Below are positions 1-9,669 of a stretch of 37,604 nucleotides of DNA, piece by piece. The stretch comes from Chara braunii. Its lineage: Eukaryota; Streptophyta; Charophyceae; Charales; Characeae. Position 1 is the first letter of the stretch. Each line of letters starts with the position of its first letter. Position numbers and translations under genes: made by a program. Under the pieces are notes generated by a model that was given only the letters and a program-made list of their open reading frames with translations, was not told the DNA's origin and did no database searches. The stretch is taken from the NCBI GenBank assembly GCA_003427395.1, contig BFEA01000005.1, positions 3,963,226 to 4,000,829 of the forward strand, written 5' to 3'.

Positions 1-180
1 GGGGGGGGGGGGGGGGGGGGGGAGGGTACACACACAATCGTTTCTATGTTTGACTAAGGTCCGTAACAGACGGCTATAATTGAAAGATACAAGCTGTAAA
101 CAAAAGCCCCATTCTAATTGATTTTGACCAAAAGCCTTAACCGAAGGCTATAACTGAGGAGCGCAGGACATCTCTCTCTT

Positions 181-213
<33 letters not shown>

Positions 214-414
214 ATCATTTCTATGTTTTAGTAAAGGTCTTAATGAAAATTATACACACACACACACACAAACACACACAATCGTTTCTATGTTTGACTA
301 AGGGCCGTAACAGAGGGCTATAACTGAAAGATACAAGTCATAAACAAAAGCCCCATTCTAATTGATTTTGACTAAAAGCCTTAAGCGAAGGCTATAAATG
401 AAGAGTGCATGACA

Positions 415-487
<73 letters not shown>

Positions 488-626
488 TACACACACACAT
501 ACACAATCATTTCTATGTTTTAGTAAAGGTCTTAAATGGAGACTATAACTGAAAGGTAGAAGCCATATCACATATGAAATGTGCAAAATTGTGTTTTTAC
601 TAAATGTGCAAAATTGTGTCTTTATT
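1..626. repeat. Microsatellites and degenerate host repeats
   Basis: This stretch holds a run of 22 G at the window start (possibly an assembly edge) and (TC)n/(AC)n microsatellites at about 171-212, 253-290 and 411-505. Between them are near copies of a low-complexity sequence: CAATCGTTTCTATGTTTGAC begins at about 38 and again at about 281, roughly 243 bp apart. No coding sequence is visible. Confidence 0.8.
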
Positions 627-1293
627 CACATGCTTACAGACAAAAGAAGAAACAACTATTCAGCAGACTTCAAACAATCAAAACATCAAACAAGCACAGG
701 TAAACTATTTTGTTTTTTTTGTTTTTATGCAATTGAATAAAAGCTACACACATCATTGGTGAGCTCAGTTCACACTAATGGTCAGACACCAAATTGGTCC
801 ATGTTCACGTTTCTCATATACTAGCGAAACACATTCCTCAAAACACTAGTGTAACTTTCACCTACATAAAGGCTTTGACCACGTGAAAGACTCTGATTTC
901 TCAAAAACAAAATTGACTTAGTTAGTAGTGACAAATTGACTAAAGACCTTAAATGAAGGCTATAGGCGAAAGATACAAGACATAAGGGAAGACCCTAAGT
1001 GAAGACCATATCCAAAGGTTATAACTAAAATATGAAAGCCCTAAGCAAAGGACCTATATGAAAGTAGTGGCCAAAATACAAAGGTCCTAAGTGAAGGCAA
1101 GGCTCAATCTGACCGTAAGTGAAGGATATAAACGAAAGATGCAAGCCATATGGGAATGCCTTAAGAGAAGGCCTTCTAAGCGAAAGATGCAAGACATATG
1201 GGAAGACCCTAAGTGAAGGTCTTATGCAAAAAGTTGTAACTAAAAAATACAAGCCCTAACCAAAAGCCATAGGTGAAACTTCTGACCAAAACA
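627..1293. repeat. Host repeat unit, copy 1 (about 667 bp)
   Basis: The sequence from CACATGCTTACA at 627 recurs from 1294, so the unit is about 667 bp. Its second half (about 930-1290) is made of degenerate short repeats around the words CCCTAAGTGAAGG and GAAAGATGCAAGCCATA. This copy is uninterrupted and, at about 807-816, contains the equivalent of the site where element 1 entered the second copy. Short ORFs here are low-complexity and not credible genes. Confidence 0.7.
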
Positions 1294-1458
1294 CACATGC
1301 TTACAAGCAAAAGAAGAAACAACTATTCAACAGACTTCAAACAAGCACAAGTAAACTATTTTGTTTTTTTTTATTTTTATGCAAATGAATGAAAGCTACA
1401 CACATCATTGGTGAACTCAGTTCACACTAATGGCCAGACACCAAATTGGTATTCACGT
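1294..1458. repeat. Host repeat unit, copy 2, left part
   Basis: It matches about 627-811 of copy 1, with a short internal gap (an AAACATCAAACAAGC-like stretch is missing), and is interrupted at 1458 by the start of element 1. The matching right part resumes at 25564. Confidence 0.75.
1455..1458. repeat. Target-site duplication, left (ACGT)
   Basis: ACGT precedes the LTR start TGTCGG and is repeated directly after the element end CTCGACA at 25564-25567. The uninterrupted repeat copy at about 810 reads TTCACGTTTCTCA, which is the empty site. A 4-bp duplication fits TG...CA ends; 5 bp (ACGTT) fits if the LTR starts one base later. Confidence 0.75.
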
Positions 1459-1469
1459 TGTCGGTGCGA

Positions 1470-1487
1470 ATACCCTTACAAGGGTAT
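1470..1487 (+). promoter_or_regulatory. LTR-tip hairpin ATACCC/GGGTAT
   Basis: ATACCCTT and AAGGGTAT form an 8-bp inverted repeat 11 bases inside the LTR. The same core occurs at the same place in element 2 (29251-29270 and 37029-37054). In the 3' LTR of element 1 it is partly mutated (ATACCC/GGATAT). Its role is unknown; integrase end recognition or RNA structure are possible. Confidence 0.6.
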
Positions 1488-4400
1488 CCGCCCTGATTTT
1501 TGCAAGCGAAAAAAAATAAGTTTAGTTAAAAGTTTAAGTATACCACGCGAGTCGCGGCAGTGTCCGTTGTTTATGCGGCTGATGGTTGACTAGATTAAAG
1601 AGTGTGTGGGCGTGCGAATCTGAGACACGCGCGATGTTTTAAATTGTTGATGATTGTGAAAATCGGCGTTGGTCGCCGACTGGATTTTTATCTTAATTTA
1701 AATAGGGATTAAAAAAATTATGTCTCGCCTATGACTTGTGCGTACGTATGGGGGACGGCGTCGACAACAGTGTAGCTTCTGAAATTGTTTTGGTAGGTCG
1801 GTGCGTCGTCCAGTGCCCGTTTATTTAGGCGTCTGTCGGAGCTGAACCCAGACTTGGACCTAGCATCAGCGGTTACGGTGTTCGACGGGGCTATCCCCCT
1901 TGATTTTGCCGGCGGTGACTTCGGAAAGCTTCTAATAATTTCCTTTCCCCTGTTCGCCATATTTCGACGATTAAAAGTCTATATATTTTATTTGATTATT
2001 TGTATTGACGTTATTAATTTTTGCGTCAGTTATTTCTTGACTTGGACGTGGCACCGGGATTGGTGGCCGTCATGGCAGTCGAGGACCATGATCACGCGCC
2101 TCTTTGGCGGGCCCGTTTGAACTTCCTGCGTGTTCGAGATGTTGACGATATTCCTTTATCTTGTCCGTCTTAAGAAAGAGGGGCGAAAAAATTTATGTGC
2201 ATTCGAGCGGATGGGTGATTGAACCGCAAGGCGGAAGAAACCTGAATGGCAGGGATTGCCGCGGCGAGCCCTCCGCCAACTACAGTCTGTAGTAGAAAGG
2301 AGCATGAGCACGGGTATTGGGTCCTACAAAAGGCTGATATGAGCCTGGGCAATGGCCGGGGCACTAGGAAGGGGCCTCACTATGGCTATGTTCGCCTGAA
2401 ACCATGTTTCTACGAGGATTTTTCAAAGTCCTGATCTGGATAATTGCTACCATCATTGAGAGCCGCACCGGGTCGGTGTGCCAGGGCCCGTACGGCAGGC
2501 CACGCCTCTGAATCTGTAACCTGCTATCTGTGAGGGGGGCGCCTCTTGCGGGTCAGAAGCGGTGGTGAGCTCCACCTGAGTAGAACGAGGCAGGTGTAGT
2601 AGGGGTTAGCACTGTTACTGCCGTAGGAATCATCTGTCGGGCTTGAGCATAGGGGCGAAAAGACCAGATGAACCACCTAGTAGCCGGTTCCCTTTGAAGT
2701 TTCCCGTGGGACAACCGAAGTTGTTCGGCAGCTCCGCTGCCCGGGTGTGGGACCGAGCGCCGCAGCCGGAGGAAACGTTGGGGGAGGCTGGCAACGACAC
2801 AGATCGGGCAGTAGGTGCCTAGAAGCCCGCTCGTCGGCCTTGAGGTATAGGGCAAAAGGCTATCGGGTTGTCATGTAGTTGCTCTCCCCGAAAAGTCCCT
2901 GAGCGGAACAGTCGGGAAGGCTGCAACACTAAGGCGCTGATGGGCTGATGATGAAAGTGGTGAGAGGCCGTGAGCGTTATTGGTACGGGAAAGAAAAGGG
3001 TGAGGCTGATGCGGTGGTGAAAATGGGCCGAGTGAATCCGGACGAGAAAGTATGCCGGGTGAGTGCAGAGAAGGTGGCAAACTATGGCGAAGACAACGGG
3101 AGCATAGGAGTGAGAAACGTACAGCCCTCCCATTCCTTAGTGGAAATAGGCGGGGGAAGATGCGATATGGGGGTTTTGGAGTAGGGTGAATACGTTAGTA
3201 ATGTTAGTTTTAGTAGTAGATTAGTAGAATAGGAGAAGAAAGAGAAGTTGGTGCGAGGAGCTATGGAGGAGACGAGAAGAAGAGGGAGGAAGAGTGTGTA
3301 GAATGGTCAGTTGGGTATGAAATTAGTCGGGGAGCGGGGCGTTCCTACTGTTTTAGGAGTAGGCGAATCGGATTTTGAAGTCAGAATCGAAGGAAGGTTA
3401 GTAGATGAGCGGGTAGAAATGAAACAGGCAGCGTGGAGATGGCGGGAAGTATGAAGGAGGGAGAGTAGGAAAATGCCTACCTCCCTCGTTTCTGAGCGGT
3501 TTCGAACGAAGGGGAGCTCAATTCTGGGTTTTTTTGACTCTACGAAACAATCTATGGAGTTAGATTTGAGGATAAATGTTTAGTTTAGGCGGGGTGGTGG
3601 AACAAGGCTGCGCGCTGCATGACGAAAAACGACATCGAGAGCAGAGATAGAAATGACTGTGTATCTTCCCGAGCTTCAGGAGAAGATTCATGAACAAATT
3701 ATACATTTAAAGATCGACAATTCTGCCGTTGCCCCTTACACCCGCCATCCTGGCCAATGCTCTGGATGGGGTTAATCATCGTCATCAGGAGGCCAGCTGC
3801 GAGATTAAAAGACTTACCTGTTGAGTCGAAACACTTCTCACGTTGACGACGAAGCAACTCGGACAAGCGATGGGGTTGCAGACTAACAGACCGACCGGTG
3901 AGTCGTCGATATCATCAGCGGAGATGACAAAGACACTAGTCACGGGATGGGGGAAGGTGTGGCCGATTATTTGCTAACGAATTGAAGCGAAGGACGAGAG
4001 AGAGTTCGAGGGAGGTGGGGCGCACGTACCTAAGGTTGTAGTGGGGCGAGGAGACTGCAAACGACATAAGCAGGTGGTGGGTGGCAAACGGGGAGCGAAC
4101 TACGGAAGGTGGAGACCCGTGTGCTAATCGTGCACTGCTCATTGAGCCACCGCTAGCAAAAAGGGGGGACGCCGCCCGTGGAAGTTAACGAAATGATTTA
4201 ATTCACCAGTACGTCATATCTGGTGGTCGCTGCATTGGCTCACTTTATCGATAGAAGTGGCGGGATGGTGCAGGCGGAGAAAGGGACGGTGTGAAGAGGG
4301 GCAACAACCAACATTGGGTTGCAAATTGGGCAATAGGCGATTGACCCCAGAAGTTGGCAGCTTCAGACTCGGATGCATCGATTCAACCACTATTGCTCAC

Positions 4401-4914
4401 AACGACCTTGCCGAGCCACAGACTAGTAGTAGCTGCGTTCCCCACAGCCTAGGCGCCGAGTACATGTGAGAAGAGGAGGTACTATTGCTAAAATTATTGA
4501 GGGGTAGGAACGACTGTGGCAATTGGTGTAGGACCTTTACTGTAGACTGTGCTTGCCGACCTGACTGATAGCGGAGCGGGTCGCTAGTGTTTCCCGAACA
4601 GTTCAATCTATGAAACGCTGCTCATCATACTGATCGAAGCAGCCGCAGTGCAGGTCTAGCTGCGGGCTGGATGCTTGTTAGGACCGGGTGAGGGCTACAC
4701 AGTCGACATCTACGCACACTCCCTCTGCTGCATGAACTGCTAGACCTCGTTGTCGTTGGCATTATGGCGTAAGAAAAGACCGTGCTCCTCAGCTTGGTCC
4801 GTATCTCAAGCTGTGGCTAGTGCGTTTTCGGAAACACGAGCTCGGCGGAGTGGCCGAGTCATTTAAGGAGGGGTCATCGTTGCGACTTGGAGAGTCGTCA
4901 GAAAGTCAACAGTT

Positions 4915-5035
4915 GAACGTTGGCTGCTGTTGGCAGTTGTTGGCTGCTGCTGGCTGTGGCAGACTGTTGCTGGCTGACTGCTGACGGCTACAGACCAGAG
5001 CAAACTGCCGCTATCTGACTGTTGACCGATACAGG
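4915..5035. repeat. Imperfect GTTGGCTGCT-type repeats
   Basis: A run of imperfect trinucleotide-like repeats (TTGGCTGCTG, GGCAGTTGTT, GACTGCTGACGG) within the LTR. It is conserved at about 21895-22015 in the 3' LTR. Confidence 0.6.
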
Positions 5036-5723
5036 TTGCCTCAGACTACTGTGTAGCGATGATTGGTCTAAAGAGAGATGCTGGGACTTATAGGGGTAAA
5101 AGGGGCTGTTGCGACAATTTGGAAGGTCGTCTGGGAGTTGAATTCAACAGTTTGACTTCAGGATTTGATCAAGCTGCTGCGGCCTGACCATCATTGTGGG
5201 GCCCTCAGGCGAGTGAAGGTATCGAGGTCCTCTCCTGGGAGTTGAGTTGTCCCTCTCTTGCATCTCGAGCGTCTGAAACTCCTTATCTTCTGCCCTTCTT
5301 ACTCTAAGTCTAGTCCTGATCTGAGAAGAAGGCGGCAGGCAGGATTGCAACCCGTAGGACCGCAGCAAGGCCTACGTGGGAGGTTACCCCACCGATTGCG
5401 GGAGCTCTGCCGGAACTCAGGAGGGGTTCTGAAGGCAAGGATATGAGAGGTAACCACCCATTTCCCTCTATAAACTCATATTATAGCCCCTATCTGTATT
5501 GCCCATTGCATGTTTGAATGAGTATATGGTATACGGCCCTACTTTGACTTTTTGTCTTACTTTCATGACTCAAAACCAGATTAAATAAAAGAATGGTTGA
5601 TCAAGTTCAGTTTTAAACTTTGTTGACTGTGTGAAAGCAGACTGTTTAAAGAGATTGCATATGGGAAAGGGCAGGATGGGAAGCAGTCTTGCGTGAGGTT
5701 TGACTGGGTTATCACGGCTGGGA

Positions 5724-6660
5724 GGTCCCCATAAGTTTGGGGAGACCCAATGCTTTGTTTTATTTTGGACTGTGTGGAGCATCAGACCATTCTATAAGTT
5801 TAGGTGGTCTGATTGTTCTAAAGGCTGGGAAGTCCCCATAAGTTTTGGGAGACCTAGTGCTGTGGGTTTGTATTGAGAATCCGATCATTCTATAAGTTTA
5901 GGTTATCTGGTTGCTCTGACTTGCGAGGGCTGCTTGTGATTGACTTTTTCAGGGACCAAGTGTGTTCTGTAAGTTCAGGTGCCTTGGTTGCCTTGTTATT
6001 TTGGGTTTTCCTCTGTTTATTAGGTTCCGAACGAGGAGGTCTGAGCCATTCTATAAGTTTAGGTGACTCAACCTCTTCCTGTTTTATTTTAAGGGAATGT
6101 ACTTGACAAAGGGGAAGACCGTTCTATAAGTTTAGGTGGTCTAACCCAATGCCACACACATATTGGATCAGAGAGAAACAAATCAGGCAGAGAGTCGGAC
6201 TGTTCTGTAAGTTCAGGTGGTCTAACTTAAAGCCCGTATATGTTGGAACCCAATGATATAATTTGGCTATATTTTATTACTATCTTATTTATGAACAAGC
6301 TAGTCAGACTATTCTATAAGTTTAGGTAGTCTTACTATAACGTATCACAATGTGAAGAGAGTATAACTAAGAGTATAATTGAACGTAACCTGAACCGACT
6401 GAGCATTGTTTCTAAGATGAATGAATCAGTCCTACGCCCGCTTTGAAGATTAAGTTCAGAGAGATATATACAATCTGACTACTTAAACAGTTCAGGGCGA
6501 CTAGAATGGTCTAGTCATATGCCCAAAGAAGAGAGAAGTAGTTGTGCCCTCTGTTATGTGTATGCTCTTTGGGTAAGTTGGACTTATTCCATAAGTTTGG
6601 GTGACTTGACTTTATGCCTGACTAAGTAAGACACATTCCATAAGTTTGGGTGTCCTAACC
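5724..6660 (+). repeat. Array of about 11 hairpins with a constant loop (5' LTR)
   Basis: A loop close to TTCTATAAGTTTAGG recurs about 11 times, at about 5731, 5790, 5837, 5887, 5965, 6048, 6121, 6203, 6312, 6588 and 6635. The flanks differ from copy to copy but stay complementary: ATCAGACCA/TGGTCTGAT (5781-5813, 9 of 9 pairs, 15-nt loop), ACCAAG/CTTGGT (5955-5988), GAGGT+TGAG/CTCA+ACCTC (6036-6075), AGACC/GGTCT (6116-6142) and AGTCAGACTA/TAGTCTTACT (6302-6336, 9 of 10 pairs). Others pair less well (5878, 6199, 6575, 6625). This pattern suggests the structure itself is kept. Confidence 0.8.
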
Positions 6661-6970
6661 TTATGCCTTATGTGAGTTGGATATAAGGGGTTAAATCATT
6701 GAGAGATTATGAACTATTGTTTGTTTAGAGAAACTTTGGATGATGAGAGTACTTACCTTTGTGGTTTGACTTGCATGTGGCTGAGTGAGATGACTACCTG
6801 GTCTGAGTTTCAGTTTGATAGGTAGTTGCTTTAGTTGCTCGCCACGTGCTAGAGCCATAGGAGTTAGTTTCAGTTTCTGCATTGTCTAAGTTAAGTTTTT
6901 TTTACTTAGATTAATTTTCGCATTTTCTGGGATCTTTTATTATACTTGGTCTTATATAAATGTTGGTAAG

Positions 6971-7550
6971 CCACTTTCTCTACGGAAAGCGCTGCCGAAA
7001 TGTCTACAAAACCAAGAAGTTAGTCAGACTCTGTCTTTTTCAGGGTCCAGTTCTTTTTTTTGACTTTTTGACTTAGTAAAAATCTGGAAAGTTTCACTTT
7101 CTAAAGGGAGTGCTGCCCAAATTTTTGCTAATTCAGTGAGTTAGACAAAATTAGACCTTGAAAAGTCGAAGTCATTTCTGAATCCAAACTTAGCTTTGTA
7201 TAAATTCTGATATAGCACTTTCTCTACGGGAAGCGCTGCCGAAATTTTTACAAATCTAAGGAGTTAGTTAAATTTTGTCTTAACTGAACTCATGTTTTTA
7301 TATTTGAGTTCATTTCTGACTTAGTATAAATCTGAAAAGAGTCTCCCTTTGTAGAGGAAGTGCTGCCCACTAATTCAGAGAGTTAGACAAAATTTCGACT
7401 TTCTATAATTTTGGGCTAGTGTAAATTCTGCGAGGGCACTTTTCCTACGGGAAGCGCTGCCGAAATTTTCTTAATTTAGAGGGGTTAGATTATATTTTGA
7501 CAGGTGGCGATTCTGGAAAATCCACTCTGTATAGGGGAGATTCTGCCACG
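6971..7550 (+). repeat. Alternating A/B repeats, about 110-120 bp apart
   Basis: Type A (ACTTTCTCTACGGGAAGCGC then TGCCGAAAT) lies at about 6971, 7215 and 7435. Type B (CACTTTCTAAAGGGAGTGCT then GCCC) lies at about 7095 and 7345, with a decayed copy at about 7520. Each can fold: CTTTC/GAAAG or CTTTTCC/GGGAAG in A, and CACTTTC/GGGAGTG with wobbles in B. The 3' LTR keeps only part of the series after a deletion. Confidence 0.7.
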
Positions 7551-8169
7551 GTCTACCTTTCCTTTGACATTTGCTTAGAGGTAGACTTAGGCATTTGTTA
7601 ATTAGGATGGTTTGGGTGAGATCGTGATAAGGAGATTATTCTCCCTGGACTCATAAACTTAGCTTGGGGGATTGGACTGTCATGTGTTACAGGTCCTCTT
7701 AATTGATTGATTTAGGATTTGGGCTAGATTCAGCTTGATCTTGCGAGGATCATCTTCTGCTATCACTGATAACAGGTCAGTTGCCGATTCGTCGGTTTAC
7801 GACTCAACCTCAATCCACCCTCAACATTCAACCTAAAAGGCTTTAGCCTTGGTGATTTTACTGTTTTGTTAAGGTTTCACCCAAAATTTTATTGAATGGT
7901 CATTTAACAAAGATACTGAGCATTTAATTATGGTTAGTTGGAGAGGAGGTTGGGGCTTGCATGGCTTAAGCAAGGGGTATGAGTGTAGAGGTTGGTTGAA
8001 GTTGACTTCGTGTAGTGCGTGGACTTTTTGTTTGACTCTTTGATGTGATGGCAGGTATGTATGGTGGCTCGGATCTGGATTGACCTGCCTATGATCATAC
8101 ATATGTATAAGTGGTTTTGAGGAGTCCCACTGTGATTGTGGGAAGTGATCGTCACATACTTATCCCCTT

Positions 8170-8177
8170 TATAAATA
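8170..8177 (+). promoter_or_regulatory. Likely TATA box of element 1 (5' LTR)
   Basis: TATAAATA in the context CCCCTTTATAAATATACAAAG, conserved in the 3' LTR at 24498-24505. Transcription from about 8200 would leave an R-U5 of about 1.07 kb. This is motif evidence only. Confidence 0.5.
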
Positions 8178-8352
8178 TACAAAGACATATGTGCACCTAT
8201 GTTGAGAGTTCGCGCGGCCTGAAGGGCCCGCGTATTAAGGGTTGAATAGAGGTTGAGGCTGAGAAAAGGCAGAAAACCCCCTCTTCCGATTGTATACTTG
8301 TTGATGATCTTTTAGTCGGACGTTGGTCTTGGGTCGGGATTCAAGGCCCTTG

Positions 8353-8576
8353 TCTAGGACATCCTAAGTCCTAGACTCTGCATAGAAGGGATAACCCCTC
8401 GGGCAGATTCTATTTGCCTTGCCTGTTGAGACATTCAGGCCAAGGGTCGGAGGTCTCACGGCGGTTGCACGGCTATTCCTTCAGCCATGCAATATCGTGA
8501 GGGAACAAACCATCACGACACTTCGAGTCTGACACATGAGTGTCATAAGCGGTACTCGGATCCACGAGGGACCGCT
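8353..8576 (+). promoter_or_regulatory. Leader hairpin cluster in R/U5 (5' LTR)
   Basis: Successive hairpins follow the TATA box: TCTAGGAC/GTCCTAGA (8353-8375, 8 bp, 7-nt loop), TTGCACGGCT/AGCCATGCAA (8465-8492, one C-A mismatch), CGTGA/TCACG (about 8495-8516), GACAC/GTGTC (about 8531-8544) and AGCGGT-CTCG/CGAG-ACCGCT (8548-8576). In the 3' LTR the second is mismatch-free over TGCACGGCT/AGCCGTGCA and the third grows to CGTGAGGG/CCCTCACG. They could act in packaging, dimerisation or translation control. Confidence 0.6.
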
Positions 8577-9090
8577 TGATTATGAGCACTACATAGTACG
8601 CCATCATTGCGACTGCTTGCGCGCGCTTGCATTGCGAGTCGATACGAGTAGGCCCTGCGTCCGTGCGGTTTTTTTACTAAGTCTTGCACGTGACGCCTAT
8701 CCGAGATCCGCATCGGAGAGTTATGGGATGGCTACCGAGGGACTAGGAGTGTTGTCGCGATGTTTGTTCTGTGTCGTTTTGTGTACGTGTACGTATGTGT
8801 ATTTTTTTATTTTTTTTAATGTTTTTTAGAGTGGTGTGTGCGTGGTGAGTGAGATACGTCCTAGTCGACCGACGTCGGACCGCGCTTGGAACTTCAACCC
8901 CCCAAGATGTCGGTTCGCGTGCGGGTCCAATAGAGGCGTATTACCGCGCGTACCCCCTATGCTACAACGAACGAGAAACGCCCTCGACTGGTCCACCTCT
9001 GTGATTGCAACTGATTAGCTTTCGTATTGTGGACTGGTAGCTCGGCAGGGATATGCCCACCGAAGGAAGGTGATAACTCCCGTAAGGTGG

Positions 9091-9098
9091 AGGTAAGT
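9091..9098 (+). promoter_or_regulatory. Candidate 5' splice site in U5
   Basis: AG followed by GTAAGT at 9093 is a perfect match to the plant 5' splice consensus. Paired with the acceptor at 9640 it would remove 548 nt that include the LTR end and PBS, giving a spliced mRNA beginning close to gag. The 3' LTR has GTAAGG here. Not proven. Confidence 0.35.
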
Positions 9099-9270
9099 CG
9101 TTCCTCGCTTAGCAGGGTATCGCGAGAGGTATGGCTGGCGCACTCGGCCGGAGCGGCTTGTAGAAGCTCCATGTATATTCGCGACGAGGATTAAGAACCA
9201 ACTCCTGCGTGACGTGGCCGGGAGGGTCCCGCGCTGCCCAGTGCGGTGCTGGACCGATGTGCTCGACAGG

Positions 9271-9288
9271 TGGCGTCGTTGCTGGGGA
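9271..9288 (+). promoter_or_regulatory. Primer-binding site, tRNA-Asp type
   Basis: TGGCGTCGTTGCTGGGGA starts two bases after the LTR end. The plant tRNA-Asp(GTC) 3' end is complementary to TGGCGCCGTTGCCGGGGA, so there are two differences, both C to T, which still allow G-U pairing. This tRNA primes plant Athila/Tat elements. Confidence 0.85.
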
Positions 9289-9669
9289 CAACGAAAGCCT
9301 ACCGTTGTCCCTGGTGGAACGATATCCGGGTATTGGATCGAGAAAATTAGGCATATAATGGAGATATAAATAGACCGTGACATAGACTGTGTGGTGCTTT
9401 GTGTGACTATGTGCGAGATATTTGATTATTAATGACTTTGATTTGTAACATGATTTGATTGTATGACTGGAAGGATTGTCAAGGAAGTCCTATGGTGGAA
9501 ACAGACTCTATAAGGGCAAGCGTGGGAGTAAGGGTAGTGTTTGTTAGACCTAGGGAGTGTGGGAATGATATAGGGAGCCCGATAAAAGTATGTTAAGCTA
9601 GGCTGCTGAGTAAAGCTGTCCTTTTTTTTTATATATACAGGGAAGTTGAGAAAGGAGCAGCCAACCAAG
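9289..9669 (+). other. Untranslated leader of element 1 before gag
   Basis: No gene is visible. It contains TATAAATAG at 9364 and ends with a T-rich tract and TATATACAG at 9640, which looks like a 3' splice site 29 bases before the gag ATG. Confidence 0.6.

Larger units (their letters stand above)
1459..9268 (+). repeat. 5' LTR of element 1 (7,810 bp)
   Basis: It starts TGTCGGTGCG and ends GCTCGACA, two bases before the PBS. It matches 18319-25563 over its whole length apart from indels. At 7.8 kb it is far above the few hundred bp to about 5 kb usual for plant LTRs. Visible contents are a tip hairpin (1470-1487), a CTG-rich imperfect repeat (4915-5000), a constant-loop hairpin array (5724-6660), alternating repeats (6971-7550), a TATA box (8170) and leader hairpins (8353-8576). 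Between 1500 and 4840 I see no gene or recognisable element; ORFs there are short and not conserved in frame between the two LTRs. Confidence 0.93.

Noticed and set aside
2937-2960. Hammerhead ribozyme core (CTGATGATGAAAG)
   Set aside because: The motif has no room for stem II and no stems I and III; the 3' LTR copy reads CTGGTGA.
5724-6660. CRISPR-like array
   Set aside because: The spacing is irregular, the constant part is a 15-nt loop and the variable parts are self-complementary stems, in a eukaryotic LTR.
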